Assembly: GCA_003162555.1 (NCBI GenBank) | Contig: PMNQ01000018.1 | Location: forward strand, 1-10,767 | Direction of reading: 5' to 3' | Length of the DNA stretch: 10,767 nucleotides | Source of the DNA: Gammaproteobacteria bacterium | GTDB lineage: Bacteria > Pseudomonadota > Gammaproteobacteria > Steroidobacterales > Steroidobacteraceae | Part shown: piece by piece, positions 1 to 7,215 of the stretch | Layout: every line of letters starts with the position of its first letter | How positions within the stretch are numbered: position 1 is the stretch's first letter | Notes under the pieces: generated by a model | Seen by the model: the letters and a program-made list of their open reading frames with translations, nothing else | Told to the model about the DNA's origin: nothing | Database searches by the model: none | Program-made: the position numbers and the translations under genes

Positions 1-380
1 CCGGCAAAATACTCGAGGCAATCAGCCCCGGAGATCACGTCAACCACTCGCGTTTCCTGGATTGGCTTGCCCGTGTCGCGAGTCTCGAGTTCGGCCAGTT
101 CGTCATTGCGCGCCCGCAGCAGATCGGCGGCGCGGCGCAGCACCCGCCCGCGCTCCGTGCCGCTCAGCGCCGCCCAGGCCGGCTGGGCCGCCTGAGCGGC
201 GCGCACCGCTGCATCGATCTCGCCGGCGCCGTCGATCGGGAGTGTGGCCAGCAAGGCGCCGGTGGCAGGATTGTGCGTACTGAAGCGGTTCGCCGCAGCC
301 ACGGTTCGCGAAAGAGCTGCGGGTCGCGAGACTGTCGTTTTTGCGGCGCGCCGTCCGCTCTGCTTTGTTGGCTTTTTCAA
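1..380 (-). CDS. betB: Betaine aldehyde dehydrogenase, N-terminal part (runs off the left edge)
   Basis: NAD(P)-dependent aldehyde dehydrogenase oxidising betaine aldehyde to glycine betaine in the cytoplasm, the second step of choline oxidation. Only the first 126 codons are present. The visible part carries the family's N-terminal signature: NPATG (about residues 37-41), then a helix rich in Ala and Arg, then the block [16 protein letters not shown] followed by [19 protein letters not shown], which is typical of BetB rather than generic aldehyde dehydrogenases. The catalytic Cys and Glu lie outside the window. The start is read as TTG at 380-378, the first possible start after an in-frame TGA at about 414-416, preceded by AGGAAG at 8 bases; a GTG at 302-300 is a weaker alternative that would cut the N-terminal strand. 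The first about 20 residues are Lys/Arg-rich and unusual. It is divergent from the choline transporter, as expected for one regulated choline unit. Identity is firm; the start is less so. Confidence 0.85.
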   Translation of the reverse strand, partial: MKKPTKQSGRRAAKTTVSRPAALSRTVAAANRFSTHNPATGALLATLPIDGAGEIDAAVRAAQAAQPAWAALSGTERGRVLRRAADLLRARNDELAELETRDTGKPIQETRVVDVISGADCLEYFA

Positions 381-487
381 GTGGTGATCTTCCTGGCCAG
401 ATGCGGCACAGGATCAACTCGCATTCAATCTGTGTCAGAATCTGATCATGCCGACCTGAAGAAGCGGCGGTCAAGAGCGGAGCGTGA
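381..487. promoter_or_regulatory. Divergent control region between betB and the choline transporter
   Basis: This 107-base gap must hold the promoters of both leftward betB and the rightward transporter. For betB I see a plausible sigma-70 promoter on the minus strand: TTGACC at 474-469 (5 of 6 matches to TTGACA), an 18-base spacer, and CATGAT at 450-445 (4 of 6 to TATAAT). Its start point would fall near 438. No equally good promoter is visible for the plus strand; CAGAAT at 436-441 is a weak -10 candidate. The hexamer AATCTG occurs twice, at 427-432 and 439-444. A choline-responsive TetR-type repressor such as BetI would be the expected regulator, but I do not see a sequence I can call a BetI site with certainty. 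Confidence 0.45.
435..445. promoter_or_regulatory. Candidate operator, 11-base palindrome TCAGA-A-TCTGA
   Basis: An exact dyad of two 5-base arms around one central base. It touches the predicted -10 of betB at one base (445) and covers its predicted start point, where a repressor would block transcription. Seen directly as a palindrome; its role as an operator is inference. Confidence 0.3.
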
Positions 488-2332
488 ATGGAGCCCAGTT
501 CGATGAATCCGGCCCGCACCAGGTTCTCCGCAGCGCTGGCTGGCCTGCTGCTTCTCGCTGTATCGGGCTTAGTGCAAGCCCAGACTGAAACGGCGCCACC
601 CGCAACCGAGCCTGCCAGCTGCCAGACAGTGCGGCTCTCCGATGTGGGCTGGACTGATGTCACCTCGACCACCGCCGTGTTCGCGAGCCTGCTGCGCCAG
701 CTGGGTTACCAGCCGCAGGTCACAGTCCTGTCGGTGCCGGTGACATTCGCCTCGATGAAGAACCGGGATATCGACATTTTCCTTGGCAACTGGATGCCGG
801 CCCAGGACGGCGATCGCAAACCATACGTGACCGACGGCTCGGTCGAAGTCATCCGGGCCAACCTGGTCAACGCGAAATACACGCTCGCGGTGCCGGCCTA
901 CGCATACGCCGCAGGCTTGCACGATTTCGCCGACATCGGCCGTTTTGGTGCGCAGCTCAATCACACCTTCTACGGCATCGAGCCCGGCAACGACGGCAAC
1001 CGGCACATCCTGCAGATCATCAAGCAGAACGCCTTTGGGCTTGGGGATTTCAAGCTGATCGAATCCAGCGAACAGGGCATGCTCGCGGAGGTCGAGCGCG
1101 CGATCAACGCCAAGCGCCCGGTGGTGTTCCTCGCCTGGGATCCGCATCCGATGAACATGCGTTTCGATATCCGCTATCTCACCGGCGGCGATGCCACGTT
1201 CGGGCCCAACTACGGCGCTGCGACGATTTACACCACTGTACGCGCCGGTTACATGGGGCAATGCCCGAACGTCGCCCGGCTGCTGAAAAATCTCCGGTTC
1301 ACGCTGCGCGGCGAGAGCGAGATGATGAACGCGATCCTCAATCTCCACCAGCAACCCGACACGGCTGCTGCCGCCTGGATTCGCGGCCATGGTGCAATGG
1401 TGGCGCAGTGGGTCGAGGGCGTGCGCAGTTTCGATGGCCGGCCGGCACTGCTTGCCATGCAGGTCACGACCGGCCCGGCTCCTGGTCATCGCTTCGAAGG
1501 CTGGATCACGGCGCACAAGATTCCGCTTGGCGACACGATGGCGGTGGCCATCGAATACGTCAAGGCGCACGGCATGGGATTCTTCAATGCAATCGCCAGT
1601 GGAATTCGCGGCAGTGTCAACGGCGTGACCACTGCGCTGGTGGCGATTCCCGCGGCGGTGCTGATCCTGGCCATTGCCGCCCTCGCCTGGCTGCTGCGCC
1701 GCTCCTGGAAACTGGCGTTGTTCGTCGCGCTGGCGCTGCTGTTCATCATGAATCAGGGCTATTGGCTGGCGACACTGGAAACCCTGTCACTGGTGCTGGT
1801 CGCGGCGATCCTCTCGACGCTGATCGGCGTGCCGATCGGCATTGCAGCGGCGCACCGCCCGCGCCTGTTCCAGGCACTGCGTCCGATACTCGATCTCATG
1901 CAGACGCTCCCAACCTTCGTGTACCTGATCCCGACGCTGGTGCTGTTCGGCTTAGGGGTCGTGCCCGGCCTGATATCGACCATCATCTTCGCGCTGCCTG
2001 CGCCGATCCGGCTCACGCACCTCGGCATTTCCTCCGTACCGCAGTCGCTCCGTGAGGCCGGCGAGGCCTTTGGCGCCACGCCGATGCAATTGCTGTGGAA
2101 GGTTGAACTGCCGAGCGCGGCGCCGACCATCATTGCTGGCATTACCCAATGCATCATGCTCAGCCTTTCAATGGTCGTCATCGCGGCGCTCGTTGGAGCC
2201 GGAGGACTCGGCGTACCCGTGGTTCGTGCATTGAATACGGTGCAAATCGGCATGGGCTTCGAAGCGGGCTTCGCGATCGTGCTGCTGGCCATCATCCTCG
2301 ATCGCATGAGCCGCCCGGCGGACAAGTCATGA
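488..2332 (+). CDS. choXW: Choline ABC transporter, fused substrate-binding protein and permease (ChoX-ChoW type)
   Basis: One 614-residue protein joins the periplasmic binding protein and the membrane channel of a choline/betaine importer. Residues 1-31 are a signal peptide ending VQA. Residues about 45-322 are ChoX-like: W55, D57, W102, Y131, N168 and W217 match the aromatic box and polar ligands I recall for Sinorhizobium meliloti ChoX (W43, D45, W90, Y119, N156, W205) with a constant offset of 12, and C45/C259 match its disulfide. From about residue 334 a complete ChoW/ProW-type permease follows, with membrane segments from about 380 to 606 and the EAA loop at 523-553 (EAGEAFGA, then LP), which docks on the ATPase. 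The start at 488 has GGAG at 5 bases; ATG 503 also has GGAG, at 9 bases, and gives a more usual signal peptide, so either is possible. The gene overlaps the ATPase gene by ATGA. Choline is the most likely substrate; other betaines are possible. Confidence 0.9.
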   Translation: MEPSSMNPARTRFSAALAGLLLLAVSGLVQAQTETAPPATEPASCQTVRLSDVGWTDVTSTTAVFASLLRQLGYQPQVTVLSVPVTFASMKNRDIDIFLGNWMPAQDGDRKPYVTDGSVEVIRANLVNAKYTLAVPAYAYAAGLHDFADIGRFGAQLNHTFYGIEPGNDGNRHILQIIKQNAFGLGDFKLIESSEQGMLAEVERAINAKRPVVFLAWDPHPMNMRFDIRYLTGGDATFGPNYGAATIYTTVRAGYMGQCPNVARLLKNLRFTLRGESEMMNAILNLHQQPDTAAAAWIRGHGAMVAQWVEGVRSFDGRPALLAMQVTTGPAPGHRFEGWITAHKIPLGDTMAVAIEYVKAHGMGFFNAIASGIRGSVNGVTTALVAIPAAVLILAIAALAWLLRRSWKLALFVALALLFIMNQGYWLATLETLSLVLVAAILSTLIGVPIGIAAAHRPRLFQALRPILDLMQTLPTFVYLIPTLVLFGLGVVPGLISTIIFALPAPIRLTHLGISSVPQSLREAGEAFGATPMQLLWKVELPSAAPTIIAGITQCIMLSLSMVVIAALVGAGGLGVPVVRALNTVQIGMGFEAGFAIVLLAIILDRMSRPADKS

Positions 2333-3570
2333 CGCACAGTGCGGTCGAGTTCCAGCACGTCGACATCCTGTTTACGCGCGCGCTGGGCCGCAAAGGCCGC
2401 ACCGCGCTGCGTCAGGCGATCGAATCGCTCGATGCCGGCGGCACGCGCGCGCAGATCGCGGAGCAGTTTGGCGTCGTGCTGGGCGTGGCGGACGCTTCCT
2501 TGCGCGTCGAGAGCGGCCACATCTGCGTACTCATGGGCCTGTCGGGTTCTGGCAAGTCGACGCTGCTGCGCGCCGCGAATGGCCTGAATGCGGTGACGCG
2601 CGGGCGGGTGCTGGTGCGAGACGGTGACGGCACGGCCGACGTGGCGACCTGCACGCCAGGCAAATTGCGACAGCTGCGGCGCGAGCGCATCGCCATGGTG
2701 TTCCAGCATTTCGGCCTGCTGCCGTGGCGCACCGTGCGCGACAACGTCGGCTTCGGCCTGGAGCTGCGCGGCGAGCCAGCGGCCCGCCGTGCGCAAATCG
2801 TCAATGAGAAACTCGAGCTCGTCGGCCTGTCACAGTGGGCAGACCGCTACGTCAGCGAACTGTCCGGCGGCATGCAGCAACGCGTCGGACTGGCGCGGGC
2901 CTTCGCAACCGATGCCGACATCCTGCTGATGGACGAGCCCTTCTCCGCACTCGATCCATTGATCCGCACCAAACTGCAGGATGAGCTGCTGGCGTTGCAG
3001 GCGCGCGTCAAGAAGACGATCCTGTTCGTCAGTCACGACCTGGACGAAGCCCTGCGGCTGGGCAACCAGATCTCGGTGCTCGAGGGCGGACGTATCCTGC
3101 AGACCGGCAGCGTGCAGGACATCGTGCTGCGCCCGGCGCATGCACGCGTGTCCGAGTTCGTGCAGCACATGAACCCACTGCAGGTGTTGACCGGCGACAT
3201 GATCATGCGGATGCGTGCCGAGATGATCGTCAGTGCTGCAGGCGAGGGCCACGGCCTGCAGATTGATGCCGCCGGACGCTACCTGGTCCGGCTCGATGCC
3301 TCGGGGCGGCCACTGGGCGCACGCCTCGATGGACAACCGCTCGCCATCATCGAGGCGACCGGGCTGGCAGCCGCAGCAGCAGGACCTGGACTGCGCCTCG
3401 CGCCCGTCTCGACCAGCATGCAGGAGATCGTCGAGCTGTGTGCGCACAGTGGGCACCCTGTGCTGCTGCAGCAGGATGGCCAGCTCTGCGGAGCCTGTGG
3501 CGAAGCCGAGATCCTGCGGGCCCTGGCTGGTTCCTTCGGCGCCACCGTCGTGCCGGGCGCGGTGGAATGA
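2329..3570 (+). CDS. choV: Choline/glycine betaine ABC transporter ATP-binding protein (ChoV/ProV type)
   Basis: This 413-residue cytoplasmic ATPase drives the importer encoded just upstream. It has the ProV-family N-terminal leader (residues 10-60, ending GVADASLRV), Walker A GLSGSGKST at 70-78, Q-loop at 125-126, signature LSGGMQQR at 178-185, Walker B ILLMDEP at 198-204, D-loop SALD at 206-209 and the switch histidine H236 in SHDLDEA. Residues about 300-400 form a degenerate CBS-like tail, the region that senses ionic strength in OpuA-type transporters. That tail has a CxxC pair (C387, C390) and another Cys (C371). The start is the ATG overlapping the permease stop (ATGA), implying translational coupling. 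The same frame stays open upstream into the permease gene, but the family leader starts here. Whether the tail still has a regulatory role is not visible. Confidence 0.92.
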   Translation: MTHSAVEFQHVDILFTRALGRKGRTALRQAIESLDAGGTRAQIAEQFGVVLGVADASLRVESGHICVLMGLSGSGKSTLLRAANGLNAVTRGRVLVRDGDGTADVATCTPGKLRQLRRERIAMVFQHFGLLPWRTVRDNVGFGLELRGEPAARRAQIVNEKLELVGLSQWADRYVSELSGGMQQRVGLARAFATDADILLMDEPFSALDPLIRTKLQDELLALQARVKKTILFVSHDLDEALRLGNQISVLEGGRILQTGSVQDIVLRPAHARVSEFVQHMNPLQVLTGDMIMRMRAEMIVSAAGEGHGLQIDAAGRYLVRLDASGRPLGARLDGQPLAIIEATGLAAAAAGPGLRLAPVSTSMQEIVELCAHSGHPVLLQQDGQLCGACGEAEILRALAGSFGATVVPGAVE

Positions 3571-3607
3571 CGCCACTGCACAAGTCAGTGCCGCAATCGG
3601 ATCAGCC

Positions 3608-3626
3608 GGGGGCCTGAACGGCTCCC
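3608..3626 (+). other. Hairpin just upstream of the methyltransferase gene
   Basis: GGGGGCC and GGCTCCC can pair as a 7-base stem (six Watson-Crick pairs and one G-U in RNA) around the 5-base loop TGAAC. It ends 12 bases before the ATG at 3639. There is no T-run after it, so it is not a standard intrinsic terminator. It could stabilise the upstream transcript end or affect initiation of the next gene. A smaller CACTG/CAGTG stem lies at 3574-3590. Confidence 0.35.
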
Positions 3627-3638
3627 ATACTGGCCGCC

Positions 3639-5207
3639 ATGGACGAGCCCAGCAGCGCAGGTACGAGGGGCCGCCGCCCGAGCGGCCGCGACGCCAAGCG
3701 CGCTGCGCGCACTGCCCGCGCCCACAATTTCGTCCCGTACATCACCCGCAAGATCCCCTGCTACGAAGTGCTCGGCAACGAGGGCCTGGAACTGCTCGAG
3801 CACAACGCCGACACGATCCTGCAGGAGATCGGCATCGACTTCCGCGACGACCCGGAAGCGCTGGGGCTGTTCAAGAAAGCTGGCGCCGATGTGCAGGAGG
3901 AGCGCGTGCGTTTCCCGCGTGGCATGTGCCGCCAGCTGGTGCGGGCGACCGCGCCGCGCGAATTCACGCAGTACGCGCGCAACCCGGCGCACAACGTGGT
4001 GATCGGCGGCGGCAACACCGTGTTTGCTCCGGCCTACGGCTCGCCCTTCATCAGAAATCTGGATGAAGGCCGCCGCTACGCGCGCATCGAGGATTTTCGC
4101 AACTTCGTCAAACTGGCGTACATGGCCACCGGGCTCCACCACTCTGGCGGCACGATCTGCGAGCCGGTCGACCTGCCGGTCAACAAGCGGCACTTCGACA
4201 TGGTCTACAGCCACATGAAGTACAGCGACAAGCCCTTCATGGGTTCGGTCACGCACCCGGAGCGCGCGCGCGACACGATCGAGATGGCGAAGATCCTGTT
4301 CGGCGCCGATGCAACTGATCCGGCCACCGGGCGCACGCGTACTGTGACCATCAGCCTGATCAATGCCAATTCGCCCCTGACCTTTGATGCGACAATGCTG
4401 GGCGCGCTCAAGGAATACGCCCGCGCCAACCAGGCGACAATCGTCACGCCGTTCATTCTTGCCGGTGCGATGTCGCCGGTGACTGTCGCGGGCACGGTGG
4501 CGCAGACGCTGGCCGAATCGCTCGCCGGCATGACGCTCACGCAACTGGTCAATCCGGGCGCGCCGGTGGTGATGGGCAGCTTCGCCTCCTCGCTGTCGAT
4601 GCAATCGGGCGCGCCCACCTTCGGCACGCCGGAACCGGCACTGGTGCTGTACACCATGGCCACGCTGGCGCGGCGCCTGGGCGTGCCGTTCCGCTCCGGT
4701 GGCGGCCTGTGCGGCTCGAAGATCGCCGATGCGCAGGCTGCTTTTGAATCCGCCAACACAATGATCCCCACATGCCTGGCCGGAGTGAATTTCGTGCTGC
4801 ACACCGCCGGCTGGCTCGAGGGCGGGCTCTCAATGGGCTACGAGAAGTTCATGATGGACGCGGACCAGGCCGCGATGATGCACACCCTGCTCGCCGGCAT
4901 CGACCTGTCGGAAAACGGCCAGGCGCTCGATGCGGTGCGCGAAGTGGGCCCCGGCAAGCATTTCCTGGGTTGCGCGCACACGCAGGCCAATTTCGAGAAC
5001 GCCTTCTACCGCTCACCGCTCGCGGACAACAACAGCTTCGAGCAGTGGGAAGCCGAAGGCGCCAGCGACATGAACAAGCGCGCCAACGCGATGTGGAAGA
5101 AGCAGCTGGCCGAGTACGAGGCGCCAGCGCTCGATCCGGCGGTCGATGAAGCGCTGCTCGACTACATGAATCGCCGCAAGGCCTCCTTCCCGGATTCAAA
5201 CATTTAG
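3639..5207 (+). CDS. MttB-superfamily corrinoid methyltransferase, non-pyrrolysine type
   Basis: A 522-residue cytoplasmic TIM-barrel protein of the trimethylamine methyltransferase superfamily (COG5598). Such enzymes transfer a methyl group from a methylated amine to the cobalt of a partner corrinoid protein. After a 28-residue Arg/Ala-rich N-terminus, family blocks follow: a PYITRKIPCYEVL region at about 33-45, the LHHSGGT and EPVDLPVNKRH regions near 170-190, a glycine-rich RSGGGLCGSK block, GWLEGG, and GCAHTQANFENAFYR near the C-terminus. True TMA enzymes carry pyrrolysine at an in-frame amber codon; this frame has none internally, so it resembles the non-Pyl branch that includes the glycine betaine methyltransferase MtgB. 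The choline transporter and betB beside it favour glycine betaine or a related quaternary amine as substrate, but this is inference. No Shine-Dalgarno precedes the ATG; CATACT at 3626-3631 lies 7 bases upstream, so a leaderless transcript is possible. It lies 68 bases after the ATPase gene. Confidence 0.88.
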   Translation: MDEPSSAGTRGRRPSGRDAKRAARTARAHNFVPYITRKIPCYEVLGNEGLELLEHNADTILQEIGIDFRDDPEALGLFKKAGADVQEERVRFPRGMCRQLVRATAPREFTQYARNPAHNVVIGGGNTVFAPAYGSPFIRNLDEGRRYARIEDFRNFVKLAYMATGLHHSGGTICEPVDLPVNKRHFDMVYSHMKYSDKPFMGSVTHPERARDTIEMAKILFGADATDPATGRTRTVTISLINANSPLTFDATMLGALKEYARANQATIVTPFILAGAMSPVTVAGTVAQTLAESLAGMTLTQLVNPGAPVVMGSFASSLSMQSGAPTFGTPEPALVLYTMATLARRLGVPFRSGGGLCGSKIADAQAAFESANTMIPTCLAGVNFVLHTAGWLEGGLSMGYEKFMMDADQAAMMHTLLAGIDLSENGQALDAVREVGPGKHFLGCAHTQANFENAFYRSPLADNNSFEQWEAEGASDMNKRANAMWKKQLAEYEAPALDPAVDEALLDYMNRRKASFPDSNI

Positions 5208-5213
5208 AGTCTG

Positions 5214-5223
5214 GTCGGCCGAC
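5214..5223. other. Perfect palindrome GTCGGCCGAC between converging genes
   Basis: A 10-base perfect dyad in the 18-base gap between the ends of the methyltransferase gene and the converging transglutaminase-like gene. It has no spacer and no T-runs on either side, so it is a poor hairpin and not a recognisable terminator. It may be a chance palindrome in GC-rich DNA. Confidence 0.2.
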
Positions 5224-5225
5224 GT

Positions 5226-7214
5226 TCAGTGAGCGATGGGCCGCAGCACGGCCGTGCGTCGCTCGTCGTCCCAGATCGTGCGATAAAATTCCTTCAGCTC
5301 GCCCGCCTTGCTGACCGGCACGCTCAGTTGCTTGATCTCCAGCGTGCGGCTGAAATGCAGGCTGCGTCCCGTGGCCCTGGTGCTGCTGTGGTACGCAGCG
5401 AACTTGATGTCGACGTCCACCGGCGGCGGCAGTTCATCCACCTCGTAACCAGCCGGCAGGGCAATATCGAAGCTGTCACTGTCGAGCCGGGGGCCTGCAA
5501 ACTCGATCGGGTTCTCGCGCGGCTCACGCGTCTCGAGCAGTCCGCTCGATTCGCTGCCGAGCACCCGCGGACGCACCAGCATCAGGTCGCCGGCAAACTT
5601 GGCGTAGTGTTCCGCCTCCAGCGTGTAATGCCACTCGAATGGCAGGTCGGGTGCGGCCAGATTCACCACACTCGCCTTGAGGATGCGAAAATCGGTCAGT
5701 GAGTCGGCAACGCGCTCCTCGACGGGCTTGATGCGATCAGCGTCACCCGCGACGTTGCGCAGGCTGTAGCGCTGTAGCGCCGCCGGATCACCGACGCTGA
5801 CTTCACGAACCTCGCCGCTCAGCGTGCCCTTGTCATCGAGCGCCAGCGTGCCGGTGCGCTTTTGCGAACTGGTATCGCCAGCCAGTTGCGGCAGCGTAAT
5901 CAGTTCACCGCCGTCTGGCGTGACCAGCAGCGCCGTGTTGGTCTGTAAACCACCGGACAATCCGCCCAGCGGCGTCAGATCATCAGTGGGATCGAAAAAC
6001 AGCAGTGTGCCCAGCTTTGGATGAAGCACAGTGGCCTTGAATTCCGCGGCCGTCATGCCGGGCGGGAGGTGAATCGCCAGGATCACGTGATTGAATCCCA
6101 GATTCGGCGGTGTATCCATGGTGACGCTGCCACGCACCGTGTTGATGATCACGAAATAGGAGCTGACGCCGACCTCGTGCAACATGGCACGGAGCAACGT
6201 GGCCTTGTCCTTGCAATCTCCGTAGCGGTGCTTGAAGGTTTCCGCTGCAGGATGCGGCTGCCACCCGCCGATGCCCAGTTCTATGGCGACGTAACGAATT
6301 TCCTTCTGCACAAAAGCCGTCAACGCATGCATTGCGGCGAGATTGCTGGTTCCGGCTGGCACCAGAGAGCTCACCTGCTGCCGTATTTCCGCGGAAGCCG
6401 CATCGCGATCGCCCACCAGGCCGCGGTGCCATACGCCGATGTCATTCCAGCTCAGCAAGGCAGGCGTTGCGCCCTTGGGCGGAATCAGCGCCACGACCAT
6501 GCGCGCCGCTATGCCCTGCCACGGAGGCATGTTGCTCTCGATGCGGATGGCGGGAAGATTGCTTGCCACCCAGGTCCATCTTCCCGGACCCGAAGCAGCC
6601 GGGGCAATCTCCGGGTGGTTGATCCAGATTGCCTTGTAGTCCCAACCGGGCGGCAACTGCAGCGTGTAGTGGGTTTCGCGCACGGGCACCGACTCCTGCA
6701 GTCGCCAGTCAGCGTCCTCGAGGTAGGGCCGCTGCTCCTGCACAACCTCATAGCCGATGATGCTGCCCGGAATTGTTTCCGGTATGCGTATCAGGCGTGA
6801 ACGCATGTCCGTCATCAGAAAGCCGTTTTCGACACCGGGCAATGCGGCCTCGACCGCGTCGCGATCCTTGACCATGTAGTCCTTGCCGCTGGCGGGAATG
6901 CACCAGGCGTGCATATCGGTGATGCGGCTCTGGTCATCGAAATCCTGGCGCACGATGCCCCAGCTCTCGCCATCTGGCCGGAGGATGAGATAAGCGTAGC
7001 GCTCGAGGCGCACAATCTTGCCGTTGGGTTGCACGGTGAGCTGCACCTCGGAGTACAGCTGGATCGCATTGGTCTTGTCGTCGTGCGGTGGCACGCTGAC
7101 GCCCACCAGCGCGTGCATCCAGGCCGGAGCATCGGCAGCCTGCACGGCCCCGGCCAACAACACGGCGCCCAGTGTGCACAACAGCCGCAGCGTTGCTGCT
7201 TCGCGCAATGTCAT
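5226..7214 (-). CDS. Exported DUF3857 / transglutaminase-like protein, catalytic residues intact
   Basis: A 662-residue protein with a signal peptide (residues 1-26, ending AVQA). An N-terminal DUF3857 region (about 40-240) is followed by a transglutaminase-core fold (about 280-415) and a C-terminal beta-rich region. The papain-like triad is present: C334 in RYGDCKDKA, H376 in GFNHVIL, D408 in FFDPTDD. Characterised members of the wider fold include cysteine proteases and transglutaminases; for DUF3857 proteins I know no settled substrate, so the activity is unknown. It probably acts in the periplasm or at the cell surface. The start at 7214 is chosen because it directly follows the signal-peptide pattern, has GGAAAG upstream, and lies one base after the stop of the preceding gene; an ATG 93 bases further upstream is in frame but would sit inside that gene. 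It forms a tight pair with the catalytically altered paralogue upstream. Confidence 0.85.
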   Translation of the reverse strand: MTLREAATLRLLCTLGAVLLAGAVQAADAPAWMHALVGVSVPPHDDKTNAIQLYSEVQLTVQPNGKIVRLERYAYLILRPDGESWGIVRQDFDDQSRITDMHAWCIPASGKDYMVKDRDAVEAALPGVENGFLMTDMRSRLIRIPETIPGSIIGYEVVQEQRPYLEDADWRLQESVPVRETHYTLQLPPGWDYKAIWINHPEIAPAASGPGRWTWVASNLPAIRIESNMPPWQGIAARMVVALIPPKGATPALLSWNDIGVWHRGLVGDRDAASAEIRQQVSSLVPAGTSNLAAMHALTAFVQKEIRYVAIELGIGGWQPHPAAETFKHRYGDCKDKATLLRAMLHEVGVSSYFVIINTVRGSVTMDTPPNLGFNHVILAIHLPPGMTAAEFKATVLHPKLGTLLFFDPTDDLTPLGGLSGGLQTNTALLVTPDGGELITLPQLAGDTSSQKRTGTLALDDKGTLSGEVREVSVGDPAALQRYSLRNVAGDADRIKPVEERVADSLTDFRILKASVVNLAAPDLPFEWHYTLEAEHYAKFAGDLMLVRPRVLGSESSGLLETREPRENPIEFAGPRLDSDSFDIALPAGYEVDELPPPVDVDIKFAAYHSSTRATGRSLHFSRTLEIKQLSVPVSKAGELKEFYRTIWDDERRTAVLRPIAH

Positions 7215-7215
7215 T

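Noticed and set aside
103..672. Minus-strand open frame of 189 codons across the betB/transporter region
   Set aside because: It runs out of frame through betB and antisense to the transporter gene and has no family similarity; the real betB frame is the one open to the left edge.
569..1570. Minus-strand open frame of 333 codons
   Set aside because: Antisense shadow of the ChoX domain, caused by GC-rich codon bias; low-complexity product with no recognisable domain.
2149..2328. Upstream extension of the ATPase frame
   Set aside because: It lies inside the permease gene in another frame, and the ProV-type leader begins at the ATGA overlap.
1759..2796. Minus-strand open frame of 345 codons
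   Set aside because: Antisense to the permease and ATPase, both of which show strong family motifs.
3585..4802. Minus-strand open frame of 405 codons
   Set aside because: Antisense shadow of the MttB-like gene, rich in His/Arg/Ala with no domain.
5205..5207. Terminal TAG of the MttB-like gene as a possible pyrrolysine codon
   Set aside because: The protein is full length at this point, ending in the family's usual C-terminus, and the known Pyl position is internal.
5208..5225. Bidirectional terminator between converging genes
   Set aside because: The palindrome has no loop and no T-runs, so there is no basis for a terminator call.
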